Assembly (NCBI GenBank): GCA_035315065.1
Contig: DATFYM010000015.1
Span: 1-64,000, forward strand
Source: DATFYM01 sp035315065
GTDB lineage: Bacteria; Acidobacteriota; Terriglobia; UBA7540
Length of the DNA stretch: 64,000 bases
Reading direction: 5' to 3'
Positions 17,595-26,131 of the stretch are shown here, piece after piece. Each line of letters begins with the position of its first letter. Position 1 is the first letter of the stretch. The notes under the pieces are model-generated. The model was not told where the DNA came from and ran no database searches. It saw nothing but the letters and a program-made list of their open reading frames with translations. A program made the position numbers and the translations under genes.

Positions 17595-17651
17595 GGTAGC
17601 GGCGGGTTTACCCCGCCACGACCCGAGTGGCGGCGTAAAGCCGCCGCTACA
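17595..17651. repeat. 57-bp palindromic insert in the kinase linker, in frame
   Basis: GGTAGCGGCGGGTTTACCCC and GGCGGCGTAAAGCCGCCGC, ending CTACA, form paired hairpins. The length is 19 codons and adds VAAGLPRHDPSGGVKPPLQ between the kinase domain and the membrane helix without breaking the frame. Confidence 0.72.
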
Positions 17652-19844
17652 AGGCGACAGCTCGGATTCGCAGATCATCGCGGGCCTGGTAACGCGTCAC
17701 AAGGCAGCCGCGATCGGGAGCGTTGTCATGGTGGCGATGCTGATCGCCTTGGCGTGGTTCCTGCTGCGCCACGCTCCCAAGTCAGGCGAGCCTTCGGTTG
17801 GGCCTTCAGCCCAGTTAACGCAGAAACGGCTGACATTCAACTCCAGCGAGAACGCTGTCTGGAGCGATGCCATTTCTCCCGATGGCAAGTACCTCGCTTA
17901 CTCTGACCCGGCTGGGATTCACGTCAAGCTGCTCTCAACAGGGGAAGAGCGGATCATCCCAAGGCCTCCTGGCGTTCCGACCAGCGCCTTCTGGAATGTC
18001 GATTCGTGGTTTCCCGACGGCACACGACTGCTCGCCGACGCCGACGAGCCTGGCGGTCGAGAAAGCATGTGGACAGACTCGATGCTAGGACAGTCTCCAC
18101 GGGAGTTTCGCGAGAGCGCATGCGGGGGGGTGAAGCCTCGCCGGACGGGACGCGCATCGTTTTCACCCCTCGCTCCCCGAGGGAGCCCCCGGGCGGGCTA
18201 CCGGGCGAAGCTCGCGAGATCTGGGTGATGGGCAGCCAGGGGGACAACGAGCAAAAGGTCCTCGGGCTGGGGGAGAATGAGTGGGTGTCCTCGGTGCACT
18301 GGTCGCCGGATGGACAGCGCCTGGCCTACTTCAGGACGCAACGCTCTCCCGATCGGCAAAAGTCGATCGAAACCTGCGACCTGAATGGGGTGAACCAGAC
18401 AGTGGTTGTGTCGGAACCGGACCGGTGGCCGCGAGATTTTTGCTGGCTCGCGGACGGCCGGATCGTCTATTCGAGGCCGGAGTCTCCGGAACCCCAAAGC
18501 GGCCAAGGCTTGCTTAGTGACGACAATCTTTGGCAAATCGGCATTGATAATCATACTGGCAAACCCATCGGCAAGCCGAAACGCATTACCCATTGGGCTG
18601 GATCTTACCTTCGGGGACTGAGCGCCAGCGCGGATGGGAAGCGGCTGGTGCTCCAGAAGCCGACATCTCAGGGCCAGGTGTACGTCGGTGAACTCGCGGC
18701 AGGGGGAACGCACATGAGCCCCCCTCGGCGGCTGACTAATGACGAAGCCTACGATATGCCCTCGGCATGGATGCCGGACAGCAAAGCTGTATTGTTCGGA
18801 TCAAACCGTAACGGCACATGGGGCATTTTCAAGCAGGGAGTCGACCAGGACACCGCCGAGCCTGTGGTCACAGGACGTCAACTTGGCGGCGTTCCGCGCC
18901 TCAGTGCCGATGGCTCCTGGATACTCTTCGGGGGGGAGACCTCGCAAGGGCCGGGCATAATGCGCACTCCTGTGAGCGGTGGAGTACCTCAGGTTGTCTT
19001 CGAGGTGCTAGATTGGCTGAACTTCGGGTGTGCTAGCGCCCCCGCAAGCCTCTGCGTGATCTTCCGCACGAGCCAGGATCAAAAGCAGCTCACGGTCACG
19101 GCATTCGATCCCCTGGAAGGCATAGGCAAGGTGCTCAGGACCGTAGAGCAAGACCCCGCGACTGATTACGGCGGCCGCGTGTTATCTCCCGATGGAACTA
19201 CCTTTGCGATTTCGAGGACCGGCGAGACAGAGACTCACATTCTCTTGCTCTCACTCACCGGCGGCTCCGACCGCGAAATCACGGTGAAGGGGTGGCCAAA
19301 CATCAAGGCTATAGACTGGTCCCCTGACGGAAAGGCGCTTTACTGCGGATCTGTTACGCCGCAAGGCCGCACTTTATTCTACGTCGACCTGAAGGGAAAT
19401 GCGCGGGTGCTGTGGCAGTCCAAGGGCGCCGGTTATCCAATCTGGGGCGTGCCCTCACCGGGCGGCCGCTACCTTGCCATACTGGGCTACGTCACCAACA
19501 GCAATGTCTGGATGGTGGAAGGCTTCTGAGTAGCGCGAGGGCTGCGATTGGAGCCTGAAACCGTCGAGCGGAATCCTGTTCAATCTCCAGTTGTTCGAGA
19601 CGCTGCCTGGTTATCAAAGCCAAATTCACCACCGCGGAGCGGTGAACCGTGAGTAGCCGTGGGCGCGAGCCCATGGAACAAAGCTCGCCGTCATGCACGC
19701 CTCAGGTCCCCCTCCCCACCTGCCGATAATTACTTCATGAGAGGGCGCAAGGCCATGCTTCGCGAAGCTGGCATTCGGGGCCGAGGCGAATTGGAAGGGC
19801 AGCAAACCGAGGACCTCCGAAATCGAGACGGACGGAGGAGGAAT

Positions 19845-20255
19845 ATGACCGCGATAGATTTTCAGACTCCGGACGTAAACGGGGCGGCCGCTCCGCCGTC
19901 CTTTGTGCCTGGTCCCAACTTGGATGACGAGGCCCACGTCGATCAGGAAACCACGCGCCCGGAGAGCGACGACGGAATCTATTTCGATCGCCTGGCAGAC
20001 GGAGCGGTCCTGGAGCTTGAAACAAGGCATCATCGTTACACCCTGGTGAAGAGGGCGAGTGGGCAGGCGCTGATCTCCGGCCATCCGGATCTCTGCCCGG
20101 AACCGATCCTGGTGGGAATCTTGGGCTCTACTGGACGGGCCTCCATCTTGAAGGTTGGCTTCATCGGGCGTGGGAGACACCTGATGTTTAATCACCCAGC
20201 GCATCGCACCGCCATAGGTACGTCACGTATTCTGCACCTTCGCCAAGTCCGTTAA
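19845..20255 (+). CDS. Small conserved-looking protein of unknown function
   Basis: The 136-residue protein starts at an ATG with GGAGGAGG three bases upstream, a strong start. Its N-terminus is polar (MTAIDFQTPDVNGAAAPPSF). From residue 48 it looks like a compact beta domain: GIYFDRLADGAVLELETRHH, RYTLV, ALISGHPDLCPEPILVGILG, then LKVGFIGRGRHLMF and TSRILHLRQ. I do not recognise the family. It lies between the broken kinase and a long palindrome, with no operon partner. The open frame on the opposite strand lacks a start signal and I leave it out. Confidence 0.68.
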   Translation: MTAIDFQTPDVNGAAAPPSFVPGPNLDDEAHVDQETTRPESDDGIYFDRLADGAVLELETRHHRYTLVKRASGQALISGHPDLCPEPILVGILGSTGRASILKVGFIGRGRHLMFNHPAHRTAIGTSRILHLRQVR

Positions 20256-20267
20256 CACCCTCAGAAG

Positions 20268-20365
20268 AATTGACGATTGCCGAAGCTTTCAGCTATCAGC
20301 AAGACGACTGACTTTCTTGCTGAGGGCTGATAGCTGACGGCTGATGGCTTCAGCAATCGTCAATG
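20268..20365. repeat. Nested short-period inverted repeat (GACGATTG outside, ATCAGC inside)
   Basis: Outer arms are TTGACGATTG and CAATCGTCAA. Inner arms are AGCTTTCAGCTATCAGCAAG and CTTGCTGAGGGCTGATAGCT. Both words are used alone in other gaps. Confidence 0.8.
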
Positions 20366-20602
20366 AATCGCGGCAACTCCCCACGAAGCGGCCAGGAACC
20401 GCCGTCCCGCCAGTGTGCGTTTTCGCACAAAACGGTTCGAAAACGGACGCCGAAGACTGCTCAGGTATCGTTTCGGGCGAACCGCCAGGACAAGACTAAG
20501 TCGTTCCTTGAGATACGAATATCCATCAAAGCCAATGCTGGCACGACGCTTGCATTCCGCCTGCCTTGGACTTCCAGGTAAGTTGGGGCGGCAACCACGC
20601 GT

Positions 20603-20825
20603 TACTTAGTACTGCCGTTCGTAATTACGGTGACGTATTCAGACGCCTCAGCCGGAGCCCCGGAGGGGCGGTAGAGAGTAGCCCAGGGCGTGAGCCCTGG
20701 GTGCAAACCGGGAGCACATTTCTTGATTTTACGGGCATCTGGCCCCAGGGCTCACGCCCTGGGCTACTCTCTACCGCCCCTCCGGGGCTTCACGTCACCG
20801 TATTTACGAAAAGCGGTACTTAGGC
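20603..20825. repeat. Long palindromic element of about 220 bp
   Basis: Outer arms (around GTAATTACGGTGACGT and ACGTCACCGTATTTAC) and inner arms (GCCCCGGAGGGGCGGTAGAG, AGTAGCCCAGGGCGTGAGCC and complements) are nearly perfect around a loop of about 40 bp. The inner arm shares its core with the element at 37.6 kb. No gene is encoded. Apart from this and the neighbouring repeat, 20256-20896 holds nothing I can assign. Confidence 0.85.
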
Positions 20826-20896
20826 AATAGGCAGATGCGGGCCAGCCGGCTAACCCTTGGAAATCCTCAACCGTCTACTCACTGGGGGAATTCTCC

Positions 20897-23320
20897 ATGT
20901 CCGATGTGATCCAAGACCTGAAGTACGGCATTCGTATGCTAGCCAGGAATCCCGTCTTTGCGGTGGTGGTCGTCTTGGTTCTAGCGCTGGGAATCGGCGC
21001 CAACACCGCCATCTTCAGTGTGGTGAACGCCGTGTTGCTCCGGCCGCTGCCCTATGAGGATAGTGGACGGCTGGTGACGATCTGGGGCAAGAATCTGCCC
21101 AAGGGCGAAGACATGGACTCGGTCTCCGCTCCCGACTTCGCCGACTGGCGGGCGCAGAATCGGGTCTTCGCTGAGATCGCGGGTTCCACAGACGACATGT
21201 TCACGCTCACCGGAGCGGGTGATCCCGCCGCGATTATTGCCTATCAGTTTGACGCCAACTTCTTTCACCTACTGGGAGTGCCGCCGCTGGTCGGTCGCAC
21301 CTTCCTCCCCGAGGAAGAGCAACCCGGCAAGAATCACGTGGTCGTCTTGAACTATGCCCTCTGGCAGAGCCGCTTCGGCGGGGACCGGGGAATCGTCGGC
21401 AAGTCGATCACCCTGAGCGGTACGCCTTACACCGTTATTGGCGTCATGCCGCGCAGCTTCGACTGGCCGCAGGATGTCCAACTGTGGGTACCAATCAACG
21501 TGGACCCCCAGTGGACGGGCAACCGCGGCATCCGCTACCTGCGCGTCATGGGCCGCCTAAAGCCCGGCGTTACCATCAAGCAGGCGGAAACGGAGATGAA
21601 CACCATCGCGGGCCGGCTGGAGCGCCAGTTTCCCACCACCAACCGGGACCAGGGAGCACGGATTATCACCGTGCGAGAGTTTATCGCCGGGGATATCCGC
21701 CCGGCTCTCCTGGTACTGCTTGCCGCGGTCGCGTTGGTGTTGCTCATCGCTTGCGCGAATGTCGCCAACCTGCTGCTGGCGCGGGCTTCGGCGCGACAGA
21801 AAGAGATTGCCGTACGCACGGCGCTGGGCGCCAGCCGATTGCGAATCGTGCGACAGTTTCTCACCGAAAGCCTCTTGTTGGCCCTGATGGGCGGCGTCGC
21901 CGGCTTGCTGGTTGCCTACTGGGGAGCCAGCGGTCTGGTGGCGATGTTTCCCCGGACCATCTCGAACCTCAGTATTCCGCGAGTGGACGAGATTCCTATC
22001 GACGGCCGCGTCCTCGCTTTTGCGGTCCTCACTTCCTTACTTGGCGCTTTGTTGTTGGGATTGATTCCGGCTTTCCAGGCCTGCCGGCTCAATCCCAACG
22101 AAGCGCTCAAGGAATCGGGAAGGAGCATCACCGGCAGCGCGCAGGGACGCCGGTTCCGCAGCGCGCTGGTGGTGTCGGAAGTGGCGCTTTCGTTGACCCT
22201 GCTCACTGCGGCCGGCCTCCTGATGAAGAGTTTCCTTCGCTTGCTCAACGGCGATCTCGGCTTCCGGCCCGATCATGTCCTGACCTTCCGCATCCTGCTG
22301 CCGGAGCATAAGTACACCACCGATGCGCAGAAGCTGGCGTTCACGAACGGGGTGGAGGACCGGATCAAGTCGCTTCCCGGCGTGCAGTCGGTTGGAACCA
22401 TCACCTTCCTTCCGCTGTGCGGATGGTGGGGGGAGCGCGGAATCGCCGTGGAAGGTCGGCCGGTGGCGCCGGAACGCCAGCAGCCGCGAGCAGTGTGGAG
22501 CTCGGTGACTCCGGATTATTTCCGCGGCATGTCGATCCCCCTGGTCCGCGGACGCCTTTTTGCGGAGCAAGACGACGCTGGCGCCACTGGCGTAGCCATT
22601 ATCAGTGCCAGCTTGGCTCACCAGTTATGGCCCGACGAAGACCCCATCGGCAACCGGATCACGCTGGAGGGTCAGAAGCAGCCTCGGGAAGTTGTCGGCG
22701 TGGTGGGGGATGTGCGGCAGTTCGGCTTGGCCGACGAGCCCAAGCCGGAGGTCTATCAGCCTTACGCCCAGGCTCCGGCCGGACTGATCGGGTTTGCCGT
22801 GCGTGCGGCGTCGGACCCGATGAGCATGGTCAATGCTGTGCGTCGCGAAGTCTGGGCCGTGGACAAGGACCAGGCGGTCGGCTATCTGATGAGCATGGAG
22901 CAACTGGCTTCGGAGTCGCTGGCCCCGCAGCGGGTGAGCATGGTCTTGCTGGGCTTTTTTGCCGCCGCGGCCCTGATGCTGGCCGCCATTGGCCTCTACG
23001 GGGTGATTTCCTATGCGGTCACGCAACGCACGCACGAGATCGGCATCCGCATGGCGCTCGGGGCGGACCGGGCCGCGGTGTCGCGGATGGTCCTGGGACA
23101 GGGAATGGCCCTGACGCTCGTGGGTCTGGCCATTGGCGTGGGGCTCGCCCTGCTGCTTACGCGTTTCATGAGCACCTTGCTCTATGGCGTGCGTGCCACC
23201 GACCCGATCACGTTCCTGCTGGTCGTCGTCGTGCTCGCTGCGGTTGCATTCCTTGCGACTTACATCCCGGCGCGGCGGGCAACGCGGGTGGATCCGATGG
23301 AGGCGCTGCGGTACGAATGA
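20897..23320 (+). CDS. ADOP-type orphan permease, first of three in tandem
   Basis: The 807-residue protein has the DLKYGIRMLARNPVF start, LALGIGANTAIFSVVNAVLL, a MacB-type periplasmic domain and a central FtsX block (VALVLLIACANVANLLLARA, RQKEIAVRTALGASRLRIV). A second periplasmic domain and the terminal block AAIGLYGVISYAVTQRTHEI plus GIRMALGADRAAV follow, ending in RATRVDPMEALRYE. It has no ATPase domain or neighbouring ATPase. Start chosen at the ATG after GGGGGAA. The three tandem copies all end with the same VDPM-ALRYE type tail and are separated only by repeat hairpins, so they probably arose by duplication and may be co-transcribed. Confidence 0.93.
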   Translation: MSDVIQDLKYGIRMLARNPVFAVVVVLVLALGIGANTAIFSVVNAVLLRPLPYEDSGRLVTIWGKNLPKGEDMDSVSAPDFADWRAQNRVFAEIAGSTDDMFTLTGAGDPAAIIAYQFDANFFHLLGVPPLVGRTFLPEEEQPGKNHVVVLNYALWQSRFGGDRGIVGKSITLSGTPYTVIGVMPRSFDWPQDVQLWVPINVDPQWTGNRGIRYLRVMGRLKPGVTIKQAETEMNTIAGRLERQFPTTNRDQGARIITVREFIAGDIRPALLVLLAAVALVLLIACANVANLLLARASARQKEIAVRTALGASRLRIVRQFLTESLLLALMGGVAGLLVAYWGASGLVAMFPRTISNLSIPRVDEIPIDGRVLAFAVLTSLLGALLLGLIPAFQACRLNPNEALKESGRSITGSAQGRRFRSALVVSEVALSLTLLTAAGLLMKSFLRLLNGDLGFRPDHVLTFRILLPEHKYTTDAQKLAFTNGVEDRIKSLPGVQSVGTITFLPLCGWWGERGIAVEGRPVAPERQQPRAVWSSVTPDYFRGMSIPLVRGRLFAEQDDAGATGVAIISASLAHQLWPDEDPIGNRITLEGQKQPREVVGVVGDVRQFGLADEPKPEVYQPYAQAPAGLIGFAVRAASDPMSMVNAVRREVWAVDKDQAVGYLMSMEQLASESLAPQRVSMVLLGFFAAAALMLAAIGLYGVISYAVTQRTHEIGIRMALGADRAAVSRMVLGQGMALTLVGLAIGVGLALLLTRFMSTLLYGVRATDPITFLLVVVVLAAVAFLATYIPARRATRVDPMEALRYE

Positions 23321-23323
23321 AGA

Positions 23324-23412
23324 AAGGGTAAAGTGTAAAGGGTAAAGGGTAAAGGGTAATGGCCAAGCGGTTTCATTCGCTTACCCTTTACCCTTCACCC
23401 TTTACACTTTTA
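23324..23412. repeat. Short-period inverted repeat (word AAAGGGT)
   Basis: AAAGGGTAAAGTGTAAAGGG plus three more AAAGGGT units on the left pair with TTACCCTTTACCCTTCACCC and TTTACACTTTTA on the right. It sits between two ADOP genes, close to the stop of the first. Confidence 0.85.
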
Positions 23413-23457
23413 TCTCGAATGAAGAGGTAAACCGCCAAGACTCGAGGAAAGAACAAT

Positions 23458-25986
23458 ATGGGAAACCTCGTCCAGGACGTGAAGTACGGCCTTCGAATGC
23501 TGCTGAAGAGCCCTGGTTTCGCGGCCGTGGTGGTTCTTTCGCTGGGACTCGGAATCGGTGCGAACACCGCCATCTTTACCCTCATTGACGCGGTGATGCT
23601 CAAGACGTTGCCGGTGGAGAAACCCGAGCAATTGGCGCTCTTCTACAACGGGCCGAATGAAGGCATGAGAGTAAGTCGAGGCGGCGTCGGCACAGGCGGA
23701 CGATGGGATTACTATTCCTATCCGCTCTACGAGTATCTGCGCGACCACAACCAGTTCTTTCAGGGAATCTGCGCTTTCAGGCAGGGTGAGGACCGCTTGA
23801 GCGTCAGTGTGGAGGGCGCTCCTCCCGGATCGAGTCAAAAGGCGACGGGCCACTTGGTGTCGGGCAATTACTTTTCGGTGCTGGGCGTGAACGCCATCCT
23901 CGGCCGGACCCTCAGCCCGGAGGACGATCGCCTTGGGGCTCGCCCCGCGGCGGTGATCAGCTATGGCTACTGGAAGAGCGAGTTTGGCGGCGATCCGAAG
24001 GCGGTGGGCAAGGTCGCCGACTTCAACGGAACTCCATTCACCATCGTCGGTGTGACGCCACCGGAGTTTTTCGGTGAGCGCGTGCGGAAGTCGCCGGACT
24101 TCTGGCTGCCGATCGTGACCCAGCCCCAGGTGATGCTCCACGACTCCTACCTCAAGGACTCCGGAGTTTACTGGCTCAACCTGATGGGGCGGCTCAAGCC
24201 GGGCGCGACGCGCCAGCAGGCCCAAGCCGCAGCTTCGGTCCAGCTTCGCCAGGTTCTGACCGACCAAGTAGGATCCGATCTCTCCGAACACGAGCGAAAG
24301 GAGATCGCCAATTCCTACGTTGAGTTGGCCCCGGGCGGACCCGGGATTTCCGGGCTGCGGATTGACTACTCGCAACCCCTCCACATTTTGATGGCGTTCG
24401 TCGCTCTCGTATTGCTCATCGCCTGTGCCAACGTGGCGAACCTCCTGCTTTCGCGCGCCGCCGCCCGGCAAAAGGAAATCTCCATGCGACTGGCGCTGGG
24501 CGCCGGCCGCGCGCGCCTGGTCCGCCAACTTCTCACCGAGAGCCTGATCATGGCGAGCCTGGGGGGTGTGGTGGGCGCGCTGCTTGCCTCCTGGGGAGTC
24601 CGCATCATGGTGGCGAACTTCGTTGGCAGGACCTCTCCCCTCAATGTTCATCCCGATCTGCGAGTGCTGGTGTTCACCCTCCTGGTTTGTGCGCTGGCGG
24701 CGGTCCTTTTCGGACTGGCGCCGGCGCTGCGCAGCACCCGGGTGGATCTAGTTCCGGCCCTCAAGACGAATACCGCCGCCGCGGGAGCCCCGGGGCGGCG
24801 CTGGAGTCTGGGGAAAGCACTGGTGTCGCTGCAGGCCGCATTGTCGTTGCTGATGCTCTTTGGCGCCGGTCTTTTTGTGCGAACGTTGCAGAAGCTGGAA
24901 GCCGAGGACCTGGGCTTCAACCGGCAACACGTCCTGCTGGTGAGCATCGATCCGCGCCTGGCCGGCTACCAACCGGCGCAACTTGCTCCCTTCTATCAAC
25001 AGCTTCTCGATCGCGTGAACGCGCTGCCGGGAGTACGCTCGGCAAGCGTAGCCGCCTACAGCCCGATGAGCGGCACCAGCAGCAGCAGCAATATCGGCGT
25101 GCAGGGTTATACGCCCCCACCCGGCGCGGATATGGATGTCAACGTCAACGTGGTGGGCTGGAAATACTTCGAGACCGCCGGGATGCCGATGCTGCTGGGC
25201 CGCGAGATCGGCCCACAGGACACGCCAGCGTCGCCCAAGGTGGCGGTGATCAACGCGACCTTGGCACACGATTTCTTCGGTAAGGAGAACCCCATCGGCA
25301 GGCGGTTCGGCTTCGGGGATGACGTGAAGCACAGTGGTGATATCGAGATCGTCGGCGTGGTGGCCGACGCTAAGTACCGCGACGTGCGCCAGAAGGGGCA
25401 GCGCATGATCTTTCTGCCGGTCGTCCAGATGAAGGAAGACGCGGCTTACGTGTCGGAGATCGATGTCCGAACCGTGGGCGATCCGAGGGCTGGCGCCTCC
25501 GAGGTGCGCGGCGCCATCAACGAGATCAACTCCAGTCTCTCCGTGACCAACGTCACCACCCTCAGCGAACAGGTGGATCACTCGCTCCACGAGGAACGCA
25601 CCATCTCCGAGCTTAGCAGTTTCTTCGGATTGCTGGCCCTCACGCTGGCCTGCGTCGGCCTCTATGGCGTCATGGCCTACGCGGTGGCGCGGAGAACCAG
25701 TGAGATTGGCATTCGCATGGCGTTGGGCGCCCGCTCGGCCGACGTCCTCTGGATGGTTTTGCGCGAGGCGATGCTGCTGGTGCTGGCGGGCGTAGCGATC
25801 GGCGTACCGGCCGCGCTCACAGCAAGCCGGCTGGTTGCGAGCATGCTCTTTGGGCTGACGCCCTGGGACCCGCTCACCATCTCGGCTGCGACTCTGGTAC
25901 TCGGCGCCGTGGCCGTTCTCGCCGGTTACCTGCCGGCCCGTCGAGCGTCGCGCGTGTCGCCAATAGTGGCGCTACGCTACGAGTAA
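23458..25986 (+). CDS. ADOP-type orphan permease, second of three
   Basis: The 842-residue protein has the same two-half layout: DVKYGLRMLLKSPGF, LGLGIGANTAIFTLIDAVML, central VALVLLIACANVANLLLSRA with RQKEISMRLALGAGRARLV, and terminal CVGLYGVMAYAVARRTSEIG with RMALGARSADV, ending in RRASRVSPIVALRYE. Its closest relative in the window is the minus-strand copy at 9.7-12.3 kb (both have a long glycine- and serine-containing segment early in the first periplasmic domain and RRTSEIGIRMALGAR). This suggests the tandem array is not simply three recent copies. The ribosome-binding site is GAGGAAAG. Substrate unknown. Confidence 0.93.
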   Translation: MGNLVQDVKYGLRMLLKSPGFAAVVVLSLGLGIGANTAIFTLIDAVMLKTLPVEKPEQLALFYNGPNEGMRVSRGGVGTGGRWDYYSYPLYEYLRDHNQFFQGICAFRQGEDRLSVSVEGAPPGSSQKATGHLVSGNYFSVLGVNAILGRTLSPEDDRLGARPAAVISYGYWKSEFGGDPKAVGKVADFNGTPFTIVGVTPPEFFGERVRKSPDFWLPIVTQPQVMLHDSYLKDSGVYWLNLMGRLKPGATRQQAQAAASVQLRQVLTDQVGSDLSEHERKEIANSYVELAPGGPGISGLRIDYSQPLHILMAFVALVLLIACANVANLLLSRAAARQKEISMRLALGAGRARLVRQLLTESLIMASLGGVVGALLASWGVRIMVANFVGRTSPLNVHPDLRVLVFTLLVCALAAVLFGLAPALRSTRVDLVPALKTNTAAAGAPGRRWSLGKALVSLQAALSLLMLFGAGLFVRTLQKLEAEDLGFNRQHVLLVSIDPRLAGYQPAQLAPFYQQLLDRVNALPGVRSASVAAYSPMSGTSSSSNIGVQGYTPPPGADMDVNVNVVGWKYFETAGMPMLLGREIGPQDTPASPKVAVINATLAHDFFGKENPIGRRFGFGDDVKHSGDIEIVGVVADAKYRDVRQKGQRMIFLPVVQMKEDAAYVSEIDVRTVGDPRAGASEVRGAINEINSSLSVTNVTTLSEQVDHSLHEERTISELSSFFGLLALTLACVGLYGVMAYAVARRTSEIGIRMALGARSADVLWMVLREAMLLVLAGVAIGVPAALTASRLVASMLFGLTPWDPLTISAATLVLGAVAVLAGYLPARRASRVSPIVALRYE

Positions 25987-26085
25987 TTGACGATTGACGA
26001 TTGTCGATTGACGATTGAAAGACCGGCCTGGCTCGCATCTTCTCTTCCAATCGTCAATCGGCAATCGGCAATCGCCAATTCCTGA
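25984..26085. repeat. Short-period inverted repeat (word GATTGACG)
   Basis: TTGACGATTGACGATTGTCG and ATTGACGATTG on the left pair with CAATCGTCAATCGGCAATCG and GCAATCGCCAATT on the right. The left arm overlaps the last base of the stop codon of the second tandem permease. Confidence 0.85.
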
Positions 26086-26131
26086 TAGTCGTTGAGCGAC
26101 AAGCGTCAGTTCTTATACTGCGGAGGGCCCG

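Larger units (their letters stand above)
16584..19529 (+). pseudogene. Serine/threonine kinase with C-terminal beta-propeller, two frameshifts
   Basis: The N-terminal half is a Pkn2-type kinase: glycine loop LGGGGMGVVYKAED, ATP lysine K38 in VALKFL, IIHRDIKPANIF, ILDFGLAKL, then GTVAYMLPEQARGEKMDTR and FSFGAVLYEMATGR. A membrane helix (VVMVAMLIALAWFLL) leads to a TolB/WD40-like propeller with repeated SPDG motifs (ISPDGKYLAYSD, WSPDGQRLAYF, LSPDGTTFAIS). The frame changes right after DFGLAKLT at a palindromic insertion (17084-17213). It changes back at a run of seven G (18124-18130), where one more G would restore C-G-G-G-E-A-S-P-D-G. As sequenced, no full protein is made. The parts 16584-17342, 17146-18228 and 18006-19529 are open separately. 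All catalytic motifs are intact, so decay is recent. Confidence 0.88.

Noticed and set aside
18124..18130. Phase variation of the kinase through the G run
   Set aside because: The gene is already broken upstream by the 130-bp insertion, so switching here could not restore function.
19626..20204. A 192-codon minus-strand frame opposite the small protein at 19.8-20.3 kb
   Set aside because: The plus-strand frame has a GGAGGAGG site three bases before its ATG and better protein character.
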